A stretch of DNA of 64,000 nucleotides from Diploptera punctata (taxonomy: Eukaryota; Arthropoda; Insecta; Blattodea; Blaberidae): contig JASPKZ010001598.1 of NCBI GenBank assembly GCA_030220185.1, positions 2,500,501 through 2,564,500 on the forward strand, given 5' to 3'. Shown in pieces: positions 11,331 through 24,654 of this stretch; positions within the stretch are counted from its first letter, which is position 1, and each line of letters starts with the position of its first letter. Under the pieces are notes generated by a model that made no database searches, had not been told where the DNA came from, and saw nothing but the letters and a program-made list of their open reading frames with translations. Position numbers and translations under genes: made by a program.

Positions 11331-11814
11331 ACAGTTAAAATGGAATTGAGAAAATTGTTCAACGTTTAATTTGACGGCCACCTCGCAATAAATGGTATAT
11401 AATATAAACTGGCTGCAAAATTTTTCAAAGTTTAATAAGTAGTTCCCTGCCATAAAAGCTGGAGTAGACTCCAAAAACTACAAAACAGAAATAATTTATA
11501 TAAACCGGCTATAATGAACGGGACTGATCCTGTGAAATCTGACAGTTAAAATGGAAATAAGAGAACTGTTCAAAATTTAATTTGTCGGCGACCTCGCAAT
11601 AAATGGTATATAATATAAACTGGCTACAAAAGTTTTCAAGTTTTAAATTGTAGTTCTCTGCCATAAAAGCTAGAATAGACTGCAAAAATTACAAAACAGA
11701 AATAAAAACCGGCTATAATAAGTAGGACCGTCTTGTGATATCCCACAGTTAAAATGGAATTATCAAATTTGTTAAAAGTTTAATTTGTCGGCACTTCTCC
11801 AAAATAAGAGTAGG
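11331..11814 (+). repeat. Degenerate satellite at the right edge of array A1
   Basis: Diverged units contain both the B-like block (GCAATAAATGGTATATAATA) and a block absent from B (GACTGCAAAAATTACAAAAC ... AACCGGCTATAATGA). Unit starts in the homologous region near 52,158 and 52,369 are about 211 bp apart, which I take as the older, longer unit. The stretch ends with an A-like CGGCACTTCTCCAAAATAAG that runs straight into module M. Confidence 0.85.
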
Positions 11815-12304
11815 CCGACTCCAAAAATTAATCGATATATAATATAAACAGGCAACAACTAGCCGGAATGACACGAACGCACTATGAAGAAATATTTATA
11901 ATTTTTTTACGGGATTCCAATAGGCTCAAAAATTCGTTGAAAAAAGTTTGTGTGAAATTCTGTGGCAAAAAATTGAAGCGTATGAATATTTTATAAATAC
12001 AAGCTCTTTAAGAGATTCAATAAGCAGATGATTACTAAAAATTAACTACGTCTTATTACTCATGATTTACCAGTAACTCTTATAGTAAATATTGACGAAT
12101 GCTCTGCCATCTATGTCGTAGAGTTTCAATAAAGACGAGCAGAAATTTTAATCGTTTTAAAATTGATTGATTTCTCAGCGGTACGGGAACATTTAAATAA
12201 TTAGAATGGGAAATAGCGATAAACGCTTTTTTCCTCTAAACGTTTAGCAGTGATATCTATTATTTCATACTAAGATGAGTTTTATATGTTTACGTTATTA
12301 AATT
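11815..12304. repeat. Module M, copy 2
   Basis: Right-edge copy of M, matching 3,786-4,264 in the same orientation, so M flanks array A1 as a direct repeat. Unlike copy 1 it continues into the shared R tail (AAATTGAGTTGGAAAC...). Confidence 0.9.
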
Positions 12305-12603
12305 GAGTTGGAAACACATCACGAACTCTTTGCCATAATGGAAAAAAAAAACATATAACTAAATGTATGTGGGCGTCCTCATTTTAACACAACTAAGCAA
12401 TGATAATTCTTAACTACCATTTATTATATACCATTCCGAACTTCTTGACTGGTTGTGTTATGTTTGAACGCAATTTCCGAATTACTTAATATAATATTTT
12501 ATATTATTACCTGTCAATATTTACTGATTTTCAGGAGTTTGTATTATTATAATTATTGTTAAATATTTATTTGCAGGTAAATAATTAACTTAATATTGAA
12601 ATT
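12305..12603. repeat. R tail following module M, copy 2 (no gene)
   Basis: AT-rich sequence shared with 25,135-25,423 and 53,003-53,296. Landmarks are CCGAACTTCTTGACT, GTGTTATGTTTGAAC and TACTGATTTTCAGGAGT. I find no coding or RNA signal. Confidence 0.8.
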
Positions 12604-12850
12604 CTGTCGGTCGCGGTGTGTTTGTTTCTTGCCTCTAATTCCGAGAGATGCAGGTTCAGACCCGGCGGGTCGATGGCTATTTAGGATGCAAAAATTCAAG
12701 ACACAGTCCTTCGGAAGGGACTTTAAGCCGTGGGTTCCTACGTCGAAGATTTTCAGGCTCCTAAATGAACCGCAATCTGAATCTTAGAGGCATCTGTGCC
12801 TCATTGAGGCGATATGCCGACCCCACTTCGTTCGCTGATATCTTTTTTTT
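12604..12850 (+). repeat. SINE-like element with a Pol III B-box motif (R copy 1)
   Basis: A GC-richer block in AT-rich surroundings contains GGTTCAGACCC (compare B box GGTTCGANNCC), then CGGCGGGTCGATGGC, TTCGGAAGGGACTTTAAGC, a perfect-arm hairpin GCCTCA-T-TGAGGC near 12,790-12,816, and a T-rich end. Copies occur at 25,424-25,735 and 53,297-53,560, with a partial one at 26,241-26,335. I recognise the style of an insect tRNA-derived SINE but cannot name it; the A box is not clear. This copy lost about 35-50 bp between two GTGC words near 12,791. Confidence 0.5.
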
Positions 12851-13039
12851 TATTTTGAGAATTTTCCTCATCATTGAGGGTGTTCTCCAACCAATATTAG
12901 TAATTAACATGATTTTTCAAAAAAAAATTATATAAATAACTACAGACTTATAGACTATCAGTTTGCAACAAACATTCACAAATTTCCCTTAATTAAAGTT
13001 CTCTTTCGTTCTATGTCCATTGTGTTTTCATCTGTTACA

Positions 13040-13745
13040 CCAATTTTCCTCATTGAATTTTGAATGTTATTCTTCCAGGTTGTTTTTGGTCTTCTACTTC
13101 TGCTCCTTCTTTGAATTTCCTACGTATATACAACCCTTGGTTGTCTTCCATCCTGCACTCTTCTTACGTGTCCATATCATTTTAGCCTTCTGTGTTCAAT
13201 CTCATCCATTATATAACTCTCTGCATTCATCCAATATATAATTTCTGTATTTCCTATTTCTTTTCCAGTCCAGATTTTCTGGCAGCTCTTCATCATCCAT
13301 TTCAACTGAAGTTATTCTGTTGACATGTTGTTGTGTCAATCTCCAAACCTCCGATCCATATAACATTATACTTTCTAGTATGGACTTATAAATTAGTTGT
13401 TCTATTCTGTTACAGATGTTTTACTCGACAGTATAGAATTTAACATTCTTATCGGGTTTCGTCCATTACTAATCTTTTTTTCTGCTATTTCTTTACTTGA
13501 TGTTCCATCTTTCTCTCTAATTGATTTCAAATAACAGAATCTATCGTTCTTCTTTATCTTTACCCAGTCAATATTATATATTTCATCTGGGTCATCTGTT
13601 AAATACTCTGTTTTGTTGATTTTGAATACCCATTTCTGATATGTTGTTGACAACAGATTACACATATAACTTGTTTCTTCTCCATCCTGGGTTACAATTA
13701 CCGGATCGTCGGCAAAAAGTAAGTGATGTAAATTATCTTCTTTCT
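13040..13745 (-). pseudogene. Non-LTR RT fragment with FADD box (R copy 1)
   Basis: The minus-strand reading gives HHLLFADDPVIVTQDGEE, then YQKWVFKINKTEYL, RFCYLKSIREKDGTSSKEI and, after a frameshift, ESIMLYGSEVWRLTQQHVNR and SVEMD. This runs from the RT catalytic FADD box (aspartates present, unusual Pro after DD) into the thumb. It lacks the upstream QGCPMS motif that is still present in R copy 2 (54,540-54,580), because about 465 bp has been lost at 13,780. A stop/frameshift near 13,400 inactivates it. Confidence 0.85.
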
Positions 13746-13779
13746 GTTAATTCTAGTACCATTTTTGCAAGCATACGTG

Positions 13780-14090
13780 ATCATTCTCCTAGTTCCCTGA
13801 GGATCTCCAAAGGTCTATAGTGGGATCACTTTTATTAGATCGATAGATCATGGATTCATTAATGTCTTTGTCATCTTGACGAACCCTGCCATAAAAGCTA
13901 GAATAGACCACAAAAATTACAAAACAGGAATAATTTAGATAAACCGGCTATAATTAAAGGGACTGTTCCTGTGAAATCCCATAGTTAAAATGGAATTATG
14001 AAAATTGTCCAACGTTTAATTTGTCTGCCGACTGGAAATAAGTGGTATGTACTGGCTAAAAAATCATCAAAGTTTAATATGCCGTTCCCT
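13780..14090 (+). repeat. Transition from R into array B; deletion scar
   Basis: At about 13,790 the sequence GTGATCATTCTCCTAGTTCCC joins parts that lie about 465 bp apart in R copy 2 (54,482 and 54,947). From about 13,884, diverged satellite (CTGCCATAAAAGCTAGAATAG..., ACCGGCTATAAT) grades into B units. Confidence 0.8.
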
Positions 14091-17000
14091 GCCATAAAAG
14101 CTAAACTGGACGGATCCTGTGATATCCCACACTTCAAATAGAATTAAGAAAATTTTAAACGTTTAATTTGTCTGCCGCACTCCAATAAATGGTATATAAT
14201 ATAAACTGGCAACAAAATTTTACAGAGTTTAATATGTCGTTCCCTGCCATAAAAGCTAAACTGGACGGATGCTGTGATATGCTACAGTTAAAATAGAATT
14301 AAGAAAATTGTTAAACGTTTTAATTGTCTGCCGCGCTCCAATAAATGGTATATAATATAAACTGGCAAAACAATTTTACAAAGTTTAATATGTCGTTCCA
14401 TGCCATAAAAGCTAAACTGGACGGATCCTGTGATATCCCACAGTTAAAATAGAATTAAGAAAATTTTAAACGTTTTAATTGTCTGCCGCGCTCCAATAAA
14501 TGGTATATAATATAAACTGGCAAAACAATTTTACAAAGTTTAATATGTCGTTCCCTGCCATAAAAGCTAAACTGGACGGATCCTGTGATATCCCACAGTT
14601 ATAATAGAATTAATAAAATTGTTGAAGGTTTTAATTGTCTGCCGCACTCCAATAAATTGTATATAATATAAACTGGCAAAACAATTTTACAAAGTTTAAT
14701 ATGTCGTTCCCTGCCATAAAAGCTAAACTGGACAGATACTGTGATATCCCACAGTTCAAATAGAATTAATAAAATTGTTAAACGTTTTAATTGTCTGCCG
14801 CACTCCAATAAATGGTATATAATATAAACTGGCAAAACAATTTTACAAAGTTTAATATGTCGTTCCATGCCATAAAAGGTAAACTGGACGGATCCTGTGA
14901 TATCCCACAGTTAAAATAGAATTAATAAATTGTTAAACGTTTTAATTGTCTGCCGCACTACAATAAATGGTATATAATATAAACTGGCAAAACAATTTTA
15001 CAAAGTTTAATATGTCGTTCCCTGCCATAAAAGCTTAACTGGACGGATCCTGTGATATCCCACAGTTAAAATAGAATTATTAAAATTGTAAAACGTTTTA
15101 ATTGTCTGCCGCACTACAATAAATGGTATATAATATAAACTGGCAAAACAATTTTACAAAGTTTAATATGTCGTTCCATGCCATAAAAGGTAAACTGGAC
15201 GGATCCTGTGATATCCCACAGTTCAAATAGAATTAATAAATTGTTAAACGTTTTAATTGTCGGCCGCACTACAATAAATGGTATATAATATAAACTGGCA
15301 AAACAATTTTACAAAGTTTAATATGTCGTTCCATGCCATAAAAGGTAAACTGGACGGATCCTGTGATATCCCACAGTTAAAATAGAATTAATAAATTGTT
15401 AAACGTTTTAATTGTCGGCCGCACTCCAATAAATGGTATATAATATAAACTGGCAAAACAATTTTACAAAGTTTAATATGTCGTTCCATGCCATAAAACT
15501 TAGAACTGGACGGATCCTGTGATATCCCACAGTTAAAATAGAATTAATAAATTGTTAAACGTTTTAATTGTCGGCCGCACTACAATAAATGGTATATAAT
15601 ATAAACTGGCAAAACAATTTTACAAAGTTTAATATGTCGTTCCATGCCATAAAAGGTAAACTGGACGGATCCTGTGATATTCCACAGTTAAAATAGAATT
15701 AATAAATTGTTAAACGTTTTAATTGTCGGCCGCACTACAATAAATGGTATATAATATAAACTAGCAAAACAATTTTACAAAGTTTAATATGTCGTTCCAT
15801 GCCATAAAAGGTAAACTGGACGGATCCTGTGATATCCCACAGTTAAAATAGAATTAATAAATTGTTAAAAGTTTTAATTGTCGGCCGCACTACAATATAT
15901 GGTATACAATATAAACTGGCAAAACAATCTTACAAAGTTTAATATGTCGTTCCATGCCATAAAAGGCAAACTGGACGGATCCTGTGATATCCCACAGTTA
16001 AAATAGAATTAATAAATTGTTAAACGTTTTAATTGTCGGCCGCACTACAATAAATGGTATATAATATAAACCTGCAAAACAATTTTACAAAGTTTAATAT
16101 GTCGTTCCATGCCATAAAAGCTAAACTGGACGGATCTTCTGATATCCCACAGTTAAAATAGAATTAATAAATTGTTAAACGTTTTAATTGTCGGCCGCAC
16201 TACAATAAATGGTATATAATATAAACTGGCAAAACAATTTTACAAAGTTTAATATGTCGTTCCATGCCATAAAAGGTAAACTGGACGGATCCTGTGATAT
16301 CCCACAGTTAAAATAGAATTAATAAATTGTTAAACGTTTTAATTGTCGGCCGCACTACAATAAATGGTATATAATATAAACTGGCAAAACAATTTTACAA
16401 AGTTTAATATGTCGTTCCATGCCATAAATGTAAACAGGACGGATCCTGTGATATCCCACAGTTAAAATAGAATTAATAAATTGTTAAACGTTTTAATTGT
16501 CGGTCGCACTACAATAAATGGTATATAATATAAACTGGCAAAACAATTTTACAAAGCTTAATATGTCGTTCCATGCCATAAAAGGTAAACTGGACGGATC
16601 CTGTGATATCCCACAGTTAAAATAGAATTAATAAATTTTTAAACGTTTTAATTGTCGGCCGCACTCCAATAAATGGTATATAATATAAACTGGCAAAACA
16701 ATTTTACAAAGTTTAATATGTCGTTCCATGCCATAAAAGCTAAACTGGACGGATCCTGTGATATCCCACAGTTCAAATAGAATTAATAAAATTGTTAAAC
16801 GTTTTAATTGTCTGCCGCACACCAATAAATGGTATATAATATAAACTGGCAATACAATTTTACAAAGTTTAATATGGCGTTCCATGCCATAAAAGGTAAA
16901 CTGGACGGATCCTGTGATATCCCACAGTTAAAATAGAATTAATAAATTGTTATCAGTTTTAATTGTCGGCCGCACTACAATAAATGGTATATAATATAAA

Positions 17001-20000
17001 CTGGCAAAACAATTTTACAAAGTTTAATATGTCGTTCCCAGCCATAAAATCTAAACTGGACGGATCCTGTGATATCCCACAGTTAAAATAGAATTAATAA
17101 ATTGTTAAACGTTTTAATTGTCGGCCGCACTACAATAAATGGTATATAATATAAACTGGCAAAACAATTTTACAAAGTTTAATATGTCGTTCCATGCCAT
17201 AAAAGGTAAACTGGACGGATCCTGTGATATCCCACAGTTAAAATAGAATTAATAAATTGTTATAAGTTTTAATTGTCGGCCGCACTACAATAAATGGTAT
17301 ATAATATAAACTAGCAAAACAATTTTACAAAGTTTAATATGTCGTTCCATGCCATAAAAGGTAAACTGGACGGATCCTGTGATATCCCACAGTTCAAATA
17401 GAATAAAGAAAATTGTTAAACGTTTTAATTGTCTGCCGCACTACAATAAATGGTATATAATATAAACTGGCAAAACAATTTTACAAAGTTTAATATGTCG
17501 TTCCATGCCATAAAAGGTTAACTGGACGGATCCTGTGATATCCCACAGTTAAAATAGAATTAATAAATTGTTAAACGTTTTAATTGTCGGCCGCACTACA
17601 ATAAATGGTATATAATATAAACTGGCAAAACAATTTTACAAAGTTTAATATGTTGTTCCATGCCATTAAAGGTAAACTGGACGGATCCTGTGATATCCCA
17701 CAGTTAAAATAGAATTAATAAATTCTTAAATGTTTTAATTGTCGGCCGCACTACAATAAATGGTATATAATATAAACTGGCAAAACAATTTTACAAAGTT
17801 TAATATGTCGTTCCATGCCATAAAAGGTAAACTGGACGGATCCTGTGATATCCCACAGTTAAAATAGAATTAATAAATTCTTAAACGTTTTAATTGTCGG
17901 CCGCACTACAATAAATGGTATATAATATAAACTGGCAAAACAATTTTACAAAGTTTAATATGTCGTTCCATGCCATAAAAGGTAAACTGGACGGATACTG
18001 TGATATCCCACAGTTAAAATAGAATTAATAAATTGTTAAACGTTTTAATTGTCGGGCCGCACTACAATAAATGGTATATAATATAAACTGGCAAAACAAT
18101 TTTACAAAGTTTAATATGTCGTTCCATGCCATAAAAGGTAAACTGGACGGATCCTGTGATATCCCGCAGTTAAAATAGAATTAATAAATTGTTAAACGTT
18201 TTAATTGTCGGCCGCACTACAATAAATGGTATATAATATAAACTGGCAAAACAATTTTACAAAGTTTAATATGTCGTTCCATGCCATAAAAGCTAAACTG
18301 GACGGATCTTCTGATATCCCACAGTTAAAATAGAATTAATAAATTGTTAAACGTTTTAATTGTCGGCCGCACTACAATAAATGGTATATAATATAAACTG
18401 GCAAAACAATTTTACAAATTTTAATATGTCGTTCCATGCCATAAAAGGTAAACTGGACGGATCCTGTGATATCCCAGAGTTCAAATAGAATTAATAAAAT
18501 TGTTAAACTTTTTAATTGTCTGCCGCACTACAATAAATGGTATATAATATAAACTGGCAAAACAATTTTACAACGTTTAATATGTCGTTCCATGCCATAA
18601 AAGCTAAACTGGACGAATCCTGTGATATCCCACAGTTCAAATAGAATTAATAAAATTGTTAAACGTTTTAATTGTCTGCCGCACTACATAAATGGTATAT
18701 AATATAAACTGGCAAAACAATTTTACAAAGTTTAATATGTCGTTCCATGCCATAAAAGCTAACCTGGACGGATCCTGTGATATCCCACAGTTCAAATAGA
18801 ATTAATAAAATTGTTTAAACTTTTTAATTGTCTGCCGCACTCCAATAAATGGTATATATATAAACTGGCAAAACAATTTTACAAAGTTTAATATGTCGTT
18901 CCATGCCATAAAAGCTCAACTGGACGGGCATCTTCTGATATCCCACAGTTTACAAACATGGTCGAATTAATAAATTGTTAAACGTTTAATTTGTTGGCCG
19001 CACTACAATAAATGGTATATAATTAAACTGGCCGGCAAACAATTTTACAAAGTTTAATATGTCGTCCCATGCCATAAAAAGGTAAACTGGTACGGATCCT
19101 GTGAGATCCATCACGTTAAAATAAATTGAATAAATAACTCTTAAACGTTTTAATTGTCGGCCGCACTACCCTAAATGGTATCTAATATAAACTGGGCAAA
19201 ACAATTTTTACAAAGTGTTAATATGTCGGTCCATGCCCACTAAAAGTGGTAAACTGGACGGATTCTGTTATATCGCCACAGTTTAAAATAATAATTAATA
19301 AATTCTTAAACGTTTTAATTGCGTCGCGCCGCACTACAATAAATGGTAGATAATATAACGCACTCGGCAAAACTATTTTACACAAAGTTTAATATGTCGT
19401 TCCATGCCATAAAAGGTAAACTGGACGGATACTGTGATATCCCACAGTTAAAATAGAATTAATAAATTGTTAAACGTTTTAATTGTCGGGCCGCACTACA
19501 ATAAATGGTATATAATATAAACTGGCAAAACAATTTTACAAAGTTTAATATGTCGTTCCATGCCATAAAAGGTAAACTGGACGGATCCTGTGATATCCCA
19601 CAGTTAAAATAGAATTAATAAATTGTTAAACGTTTTAATTGTCGGCCGCACTACAATAAATGGTATATAATATAAACTGGCAAAACAATTTTACAAAGTT
19701 TAATATGTCGTTCCATGCCATAAAAGCTAAACTGGACGGATCTTCTGATATCCCACAGTTAAAATAGAATTAATAAATTGTTAAACGTTTTAATTGTCGG
19801 CCGCACTACAATAAATGGTATATAATATAAACTGGCAAAACAATTTTACAAAGTTTAATATGTCGTTCCATGCCATAAAAGGTAAACTGGACGGATCCTG
19901 TGATATCCCACAGTTCAAATAGAATTAATAAAATTGTTAAACTTTTTAATTGTCTGCCGCACTACAATAAATGGTATATAATATAAACTGGCAAAACAAT

Positions 20001-23000
20001 TTTACAACGTTTAATATGTCGTTCCATGCCATAAAAGCTAAACTGGACGAATCCTGTGATATCCCACAGTTCAAATAGAATTAATAAAATTGTTAAACGT
20101 TTTAATTGTCGGCCGCACTACAATAAATGGTATATAATATAAACTGGCAAAACAATTTTACAAAGCTTAATATGTCGTTCCATGCCATAAAAGGTAAACT
20201 GGACGGATCCTGTGATATCCCACAGTTAAAATAGAATTAATAAATTGTTAAACGTTTTAATTGTCGGCCGCACTACAATAAATGGTATATAATATAAACT
20301 GGCAAAACAATTTTACAAAGTTTAATATGTCGTTCCATGCCATAAAAGGTAAACTGGACGGATCCTGTGATATCCCACAGTTAAAATAGAATTAATAAAT
20401 TCTTAAACGTTTTAATTGTCGGCCGCACTACAATAAATGGTATATAATATAAACTGGCAAAACAATTTTACAAAGTTTAATATGTCGTTCCATGCCATAA
20501 AAGCTAAACTGGACGGATCCTGTGATATCCCACAGTTAAAATAGAATTAATAAATTGTTAAACGTTTTAATTGTCGGCCGCACTCCAATAAATGGTATAT
20601 AATATAAACTGGCAAAACAATTTTACAAAGTTTAATATGTCGTTCCATGCCATAAAAGCTAAACTGGACGGATCCTGTGATATCCCACAGTTAAAATAGA
20701 ATTAATAAATTGTTAAACGTTTTAATTGTCGGCCGCACTACAATAAATGGTATATAATATAAACTGGCAAAACAATTTTACAAAGTTTAATATGTCGTTC
20801 CATGCCATAAAAGCTAAACTGGACGGATCCTGTGATATCCCACAGTTAAAATAGAATTAATAAATTGTTAAACGTTTTAATTGTCGGCCGCACTCCAATA
20901 AATGGTATATAATATAAACTGGCAAAACAATTTTACAAAGTTTAATATGTCGTTCCATGCCATAAAAGCTAAACTGGACGGATCCTGTGATATCCCACAG
21001 TTAAAATAGAATTAATAATTGTTAAACGTTTTAATTGTCGGCCGCACTCCAATAAATGGTATATAATATAAACTGGCAAAACAATTTTACAAAGTTTAAT
21101 ATGTCGTTCCATGCCATAAAGGTAAACTGGACGGATCCTGTGATATCCCACAGTTAAAATAGAATTAATAAATTGTTAAACGTTTTAATTGTCGGCCGCA
21201 CTCCAATAAATGGTATATAATATAAACTGGCAAAACAATTTTACAAAGTTTAATATGTCGTTCCATGCCATAAAAGGTAAACTGGACGGATCCTGTGATA
21301 TCCCACAGTTAAAATAGAATTAATAAATTGTTAAACGTTTTAATTGTCGGCCGCACTCCAATAAATGGTATATAATATAAACTGGCAAAACAATTTTACA
21401 AAGTTTAATATGTCGTTCCATGCCATAAAAGGTAAACTGGACGGATCCTGTGATATCCCACAGTTAAAATAGAATTAATAAATTGTTAAACGTTTTAATT
21501 GTCGGCCGCACTACAATAAATGGTATATAATATAAACTGGCAAAACAATTTTACAAAGTTTAATATGTCGTTCCATGCCATAAAAGCTAAACTGGACGGA
21601 TCCTGTGATATCCCACAGTTCAAATAGAATTAATAAAATTGTTAAACGTTTTAATTGTCTGCCGCACTACAATAAATGGTATATAATATAAACTGGCAAA
21701 ACAATTTTACAAAGTTTAATATGTCGTTCCATGCCATAAAAGGTAAACTGGACGGATCCTGTGATATCCCACAGTTCAAATAGAATTAATAAAATTGTTA
21801 AACGTTTTAATTGTCTGCCGCACTACAATAAATGGTATATAATATAAACTGGCAAAACAATTTTACAAAGTTTAATATGTCGTTCCATGCCATAAAAGGT
21901 AAACTGGACGGATCCTGTGATATCCCACAGTTCAAATAGAATTAAGAAAATTGTTAAACGTTTTAATTGTCTGCCGCACTACAATAAATGGTATATAATA
22001 TAAACTGGCAAAACAATTTTACAAAGTTTAATATGTCGTTCCATGCCATAAAGGTAAACTGGACGGATCCTGTGATATCCCACAGTTTCAAATAGAATTA
22101 ATAAAATTGTTAAACTTTTAATTGTCTGCCGCACTACAATAAATGGTATATAATATAAACTGGCAAAACAATTTTACAAAGTTTAATATGTCGTTCCATG
22201 CCATAAAAGGTAAACTGGACGGATCCTGTGATATCCCACAGTTCAAATAGAATTAAGAAAATTGTTAAACGTTTTAATTGTCTGCCGCACTACAATAAAT
22301 GGTATATAATATAAACTGGCAAAACAATTTTACAAAGTTTAATATGTCGTTCCCTGCCATAAAAGCTAGAACTGGACGGATCCTGTGATATCCCACAGTT
22401 AAAATAGAATTAATAAATTGTTAAACGTTTTAATTGTCGGCCGCACTACAATAAATGGTATATAATATAAACTGGCAAAACAATTTTACAAAGTTTAATA
22501 TGTCGTTCCATGCCATAAAAGGTAAACTGGACGGATCCTGTGATATCCCACAGTTAAAATAGAATTAATAAATTCTTAAACGTTTTAATTGTCGGCCGCA
22601 CTACAATAAATGGTATATAATATAAACTGGCAAAACAATTTTACAAAGTTTAATATGTCGTTCCCTGCCATAAAAACTAGAACTGGACGGATCCTGTGAT
22701 ATCCCACAGTTAAAATAGAATTAATAAATTGTTAAACGTTTTAATTGTCGGCCGCACTACAATAAATGGTATATAATATAAACTGGCAAAACAATTTTAC
22801 AAAGTTTAATATGTCGTTCCATGCCATAAAAGCTAAACTGGACGGATCTTCTGATATCCCACAGTTAAAATAGAATTAATAAATTGTTAAAACGTTTTAA
22901 TTGTCGGCCGCACTACAATAAATGGTATATAATATAAACTGGCAAAACAATTTTACAAAGTTTAATATGTCGTTCCATGCCATAAAAGGTAAACTGGACG

Positions 23001-24290
23001 GATCCTGTGATATCCCACAGTTCAAATAGAATTAATAAAATTGTTAAACTTTTTAATTGTCTGCCGCACTACAATAAATGGTATATAATATAAACTGGCA
23101 AAACAATTTTACAAAGTTTAATATGTCGTTCCATGCCATAAAAGCTAAACTGGACGAATCCTGTGATATCCCACAGTTCAAATAGAATTAATAAAATTGT
23201 TAAACTTTTTAATTGTCTGCCGCACTACAATAAATGGTATATAATATAAACTGGCAAAACAATTTTACAAAGTTTAATATGTCGTTCCATGCCATAAAAG
23301 CTAACCTGGACGGATCCTGTGATATCCCACAGTTCAAATAGAATTAATAAAATTGTTAAACTTTTTAATTGTCTGCCGCACTCCAATAAATGGTATATAA
23401 TATAAACTGGCAAAACAATTTTACAAAGTTTAATATGTCGTTCCATGCCATAAAAGCTAAACTGGACGGATCGTGTGATATCCCACAGATAAAATAGAAT
23501 TAATAAAATTGTTAAACGTATTAATTGTCTGCCGCACTACAATAAATGGTATATAAAATAAACTGGCAAAACAATTTTACAAAGTTTAATATGTCGCTCC
23601 CTGCTATAAAAGCTAAACTGGACGGATCCTGTGATATCCCACAGTTAAAATAGAATTAAGGAAATTGTTAAACGATTTAATTGTCTGCCGCGCTCCAATA
23701 AATGGTATATAGTATAAACTGGCAAAACAATTTTACAATGTTTAATATGTCGTTCCCAGCCATAAAAGCTAAACTGGACGGATCCTGTCATATCGTACAG
23801 TTAAAATAGAATTAAGAAAATCGTTAAACGTTTTAATTGTCTGCTGCATTCCAATAAATGGTATATAATATAAACTGGCAAAACAATTTTACAAAGTTTA
23901 ATGTGTCGTTCCCTGATATAAAAGCTAAACTGGACGGATCCTGTCATATCGTACAGTTAAAATAGAATTAAGAAAATCGTTAATCGTTTTAATTGTCTGC
24001 TGCATTCCAATAAATGGTATATAATAAAAACTGGCAAAACAATTTTACAAAGTTTAATATGGCGTTCAGTGCCATAAAAGTTAGAACTGAACAGATGCTG
24101 TGATATCCCACAGTTAGAACAGAATTAAGAAAATTGTTAAACGTTTTAATTGTCTGCTGCTCTGCAATAAATGGTATATAATATAAACTGGCTACCAAAT
24201 TTTCAAACCTTAATATGTCGTTCCCTGCCATAAAATCTAAAACTGGACGGATCTTGTGATATCCCACAGTTAGAATAGAATTAAGGAAAT
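14091..24290 (+). repeat. Satellite array B (155-bp units, about 66 copies)
   Basis: Head-to-tail units; GGACGG starts at 21,284, 21,439 and 21,594 give exactly 155 bp. Order in the unit: GGATCCTGTGATATCCCACAG, TTAAAATAGAATTAATAAA, AACGTTTTAATTGTCGGCCG, CACTACAATAAATGG, TATATAATATAAACTGGC, AACAATTTTACAAAGTTTAA, TATGTCGTTCCATGCCATAA. There is one palindrome, one BamHI and one EcoRV site per unit. Variants GGTAAACTGG/GCTAAACTGG and GTCGGCCG/GTCTGCCG define sub-types. Minus-strand readings with MERHIKLCKIVLPVYIIY are translated satellite. Confidence 0.97.
18920..19395. other. Error-dense stretch inside array B (probable assembly patch)
   Basis: About three units carry many unique indels (GACGGGCATCTTCTG, CTGGCCGGCAAAC, CTGGTACGG, GCGTCGCGCCGC), mostly insertions, while neighbours on both sides differ from consensus at only a few sites. 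Nine unit intervals from 18,301 to 19,735 span 1,434 bp instead of 1,395, so about 39 extra bases are concentrated here. This looks like unpolished long-read gap filling rather than biology. Confidence 0.75.
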
Positions 24291-24654
24291 TGTTAAACGT
24301 TAAATAGTCTGCCGCCCTGCATTAAATGGTATATAATAATGCATTAAATGGTATGAAATCCCACAGTTAAAATGGAAAGAAGAAAATTGTTCATAGTTTA
24401 TTTTGTCGGCGTGTCGCAATAAATGGTATATAATATAAACTGGCTAGGAAATGTTTCAAAGTTTAATTTGTCGGCCACCTCGCAATAAATGGTATATAGT
24501 ATAGACTAGCTACATAATTTTTCAAACTTCAATTCGTTGTACCCTGCCATAAAAGCTACAACTGGATTGATCCTGTGAGGTGCCACAGTGAGTATGGAAT
24601 TAAGAAATTTGTTATAAGTTTAATTTGTCGGCCGCACTACAAAATGACAGGCAG
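24291..24654 (+). repeat. Degenerate satellite at the right edge of array B
   Basis: Diverged, partly truncated units (CAGTTAAAATGGAAAGAAG, TCGCAATAAATGGTATATAA, CAGTGAGTATGGAATTAAG) lose the regular 155-bp spacing before module M starts at CCGACTCCAAAAATTAATCG. Confidence 0.85.

Noticed and set aside
11930..11950. CENP-B box (TTCGTTGAAAAAAG in module M)
   Set aside because: TTCGnnnnA matches but the CGGG half is absent, and the word occurs only once per M, not in the satellite units.
12596..13241. Plus-strand open frames in R (63-73 codons; similar at 53,513-53,937)
   Set aside because: The first covers the SINE-like element; the second is antisense to the RT fragment. Neither has domain motifs.
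14091..24290. Hammerhead ribozyme in the satellite, as known for some insect and schistosome satellites
   Set aside because: No CTGATGA...GAAAC core on either strand of the A or B consensus.
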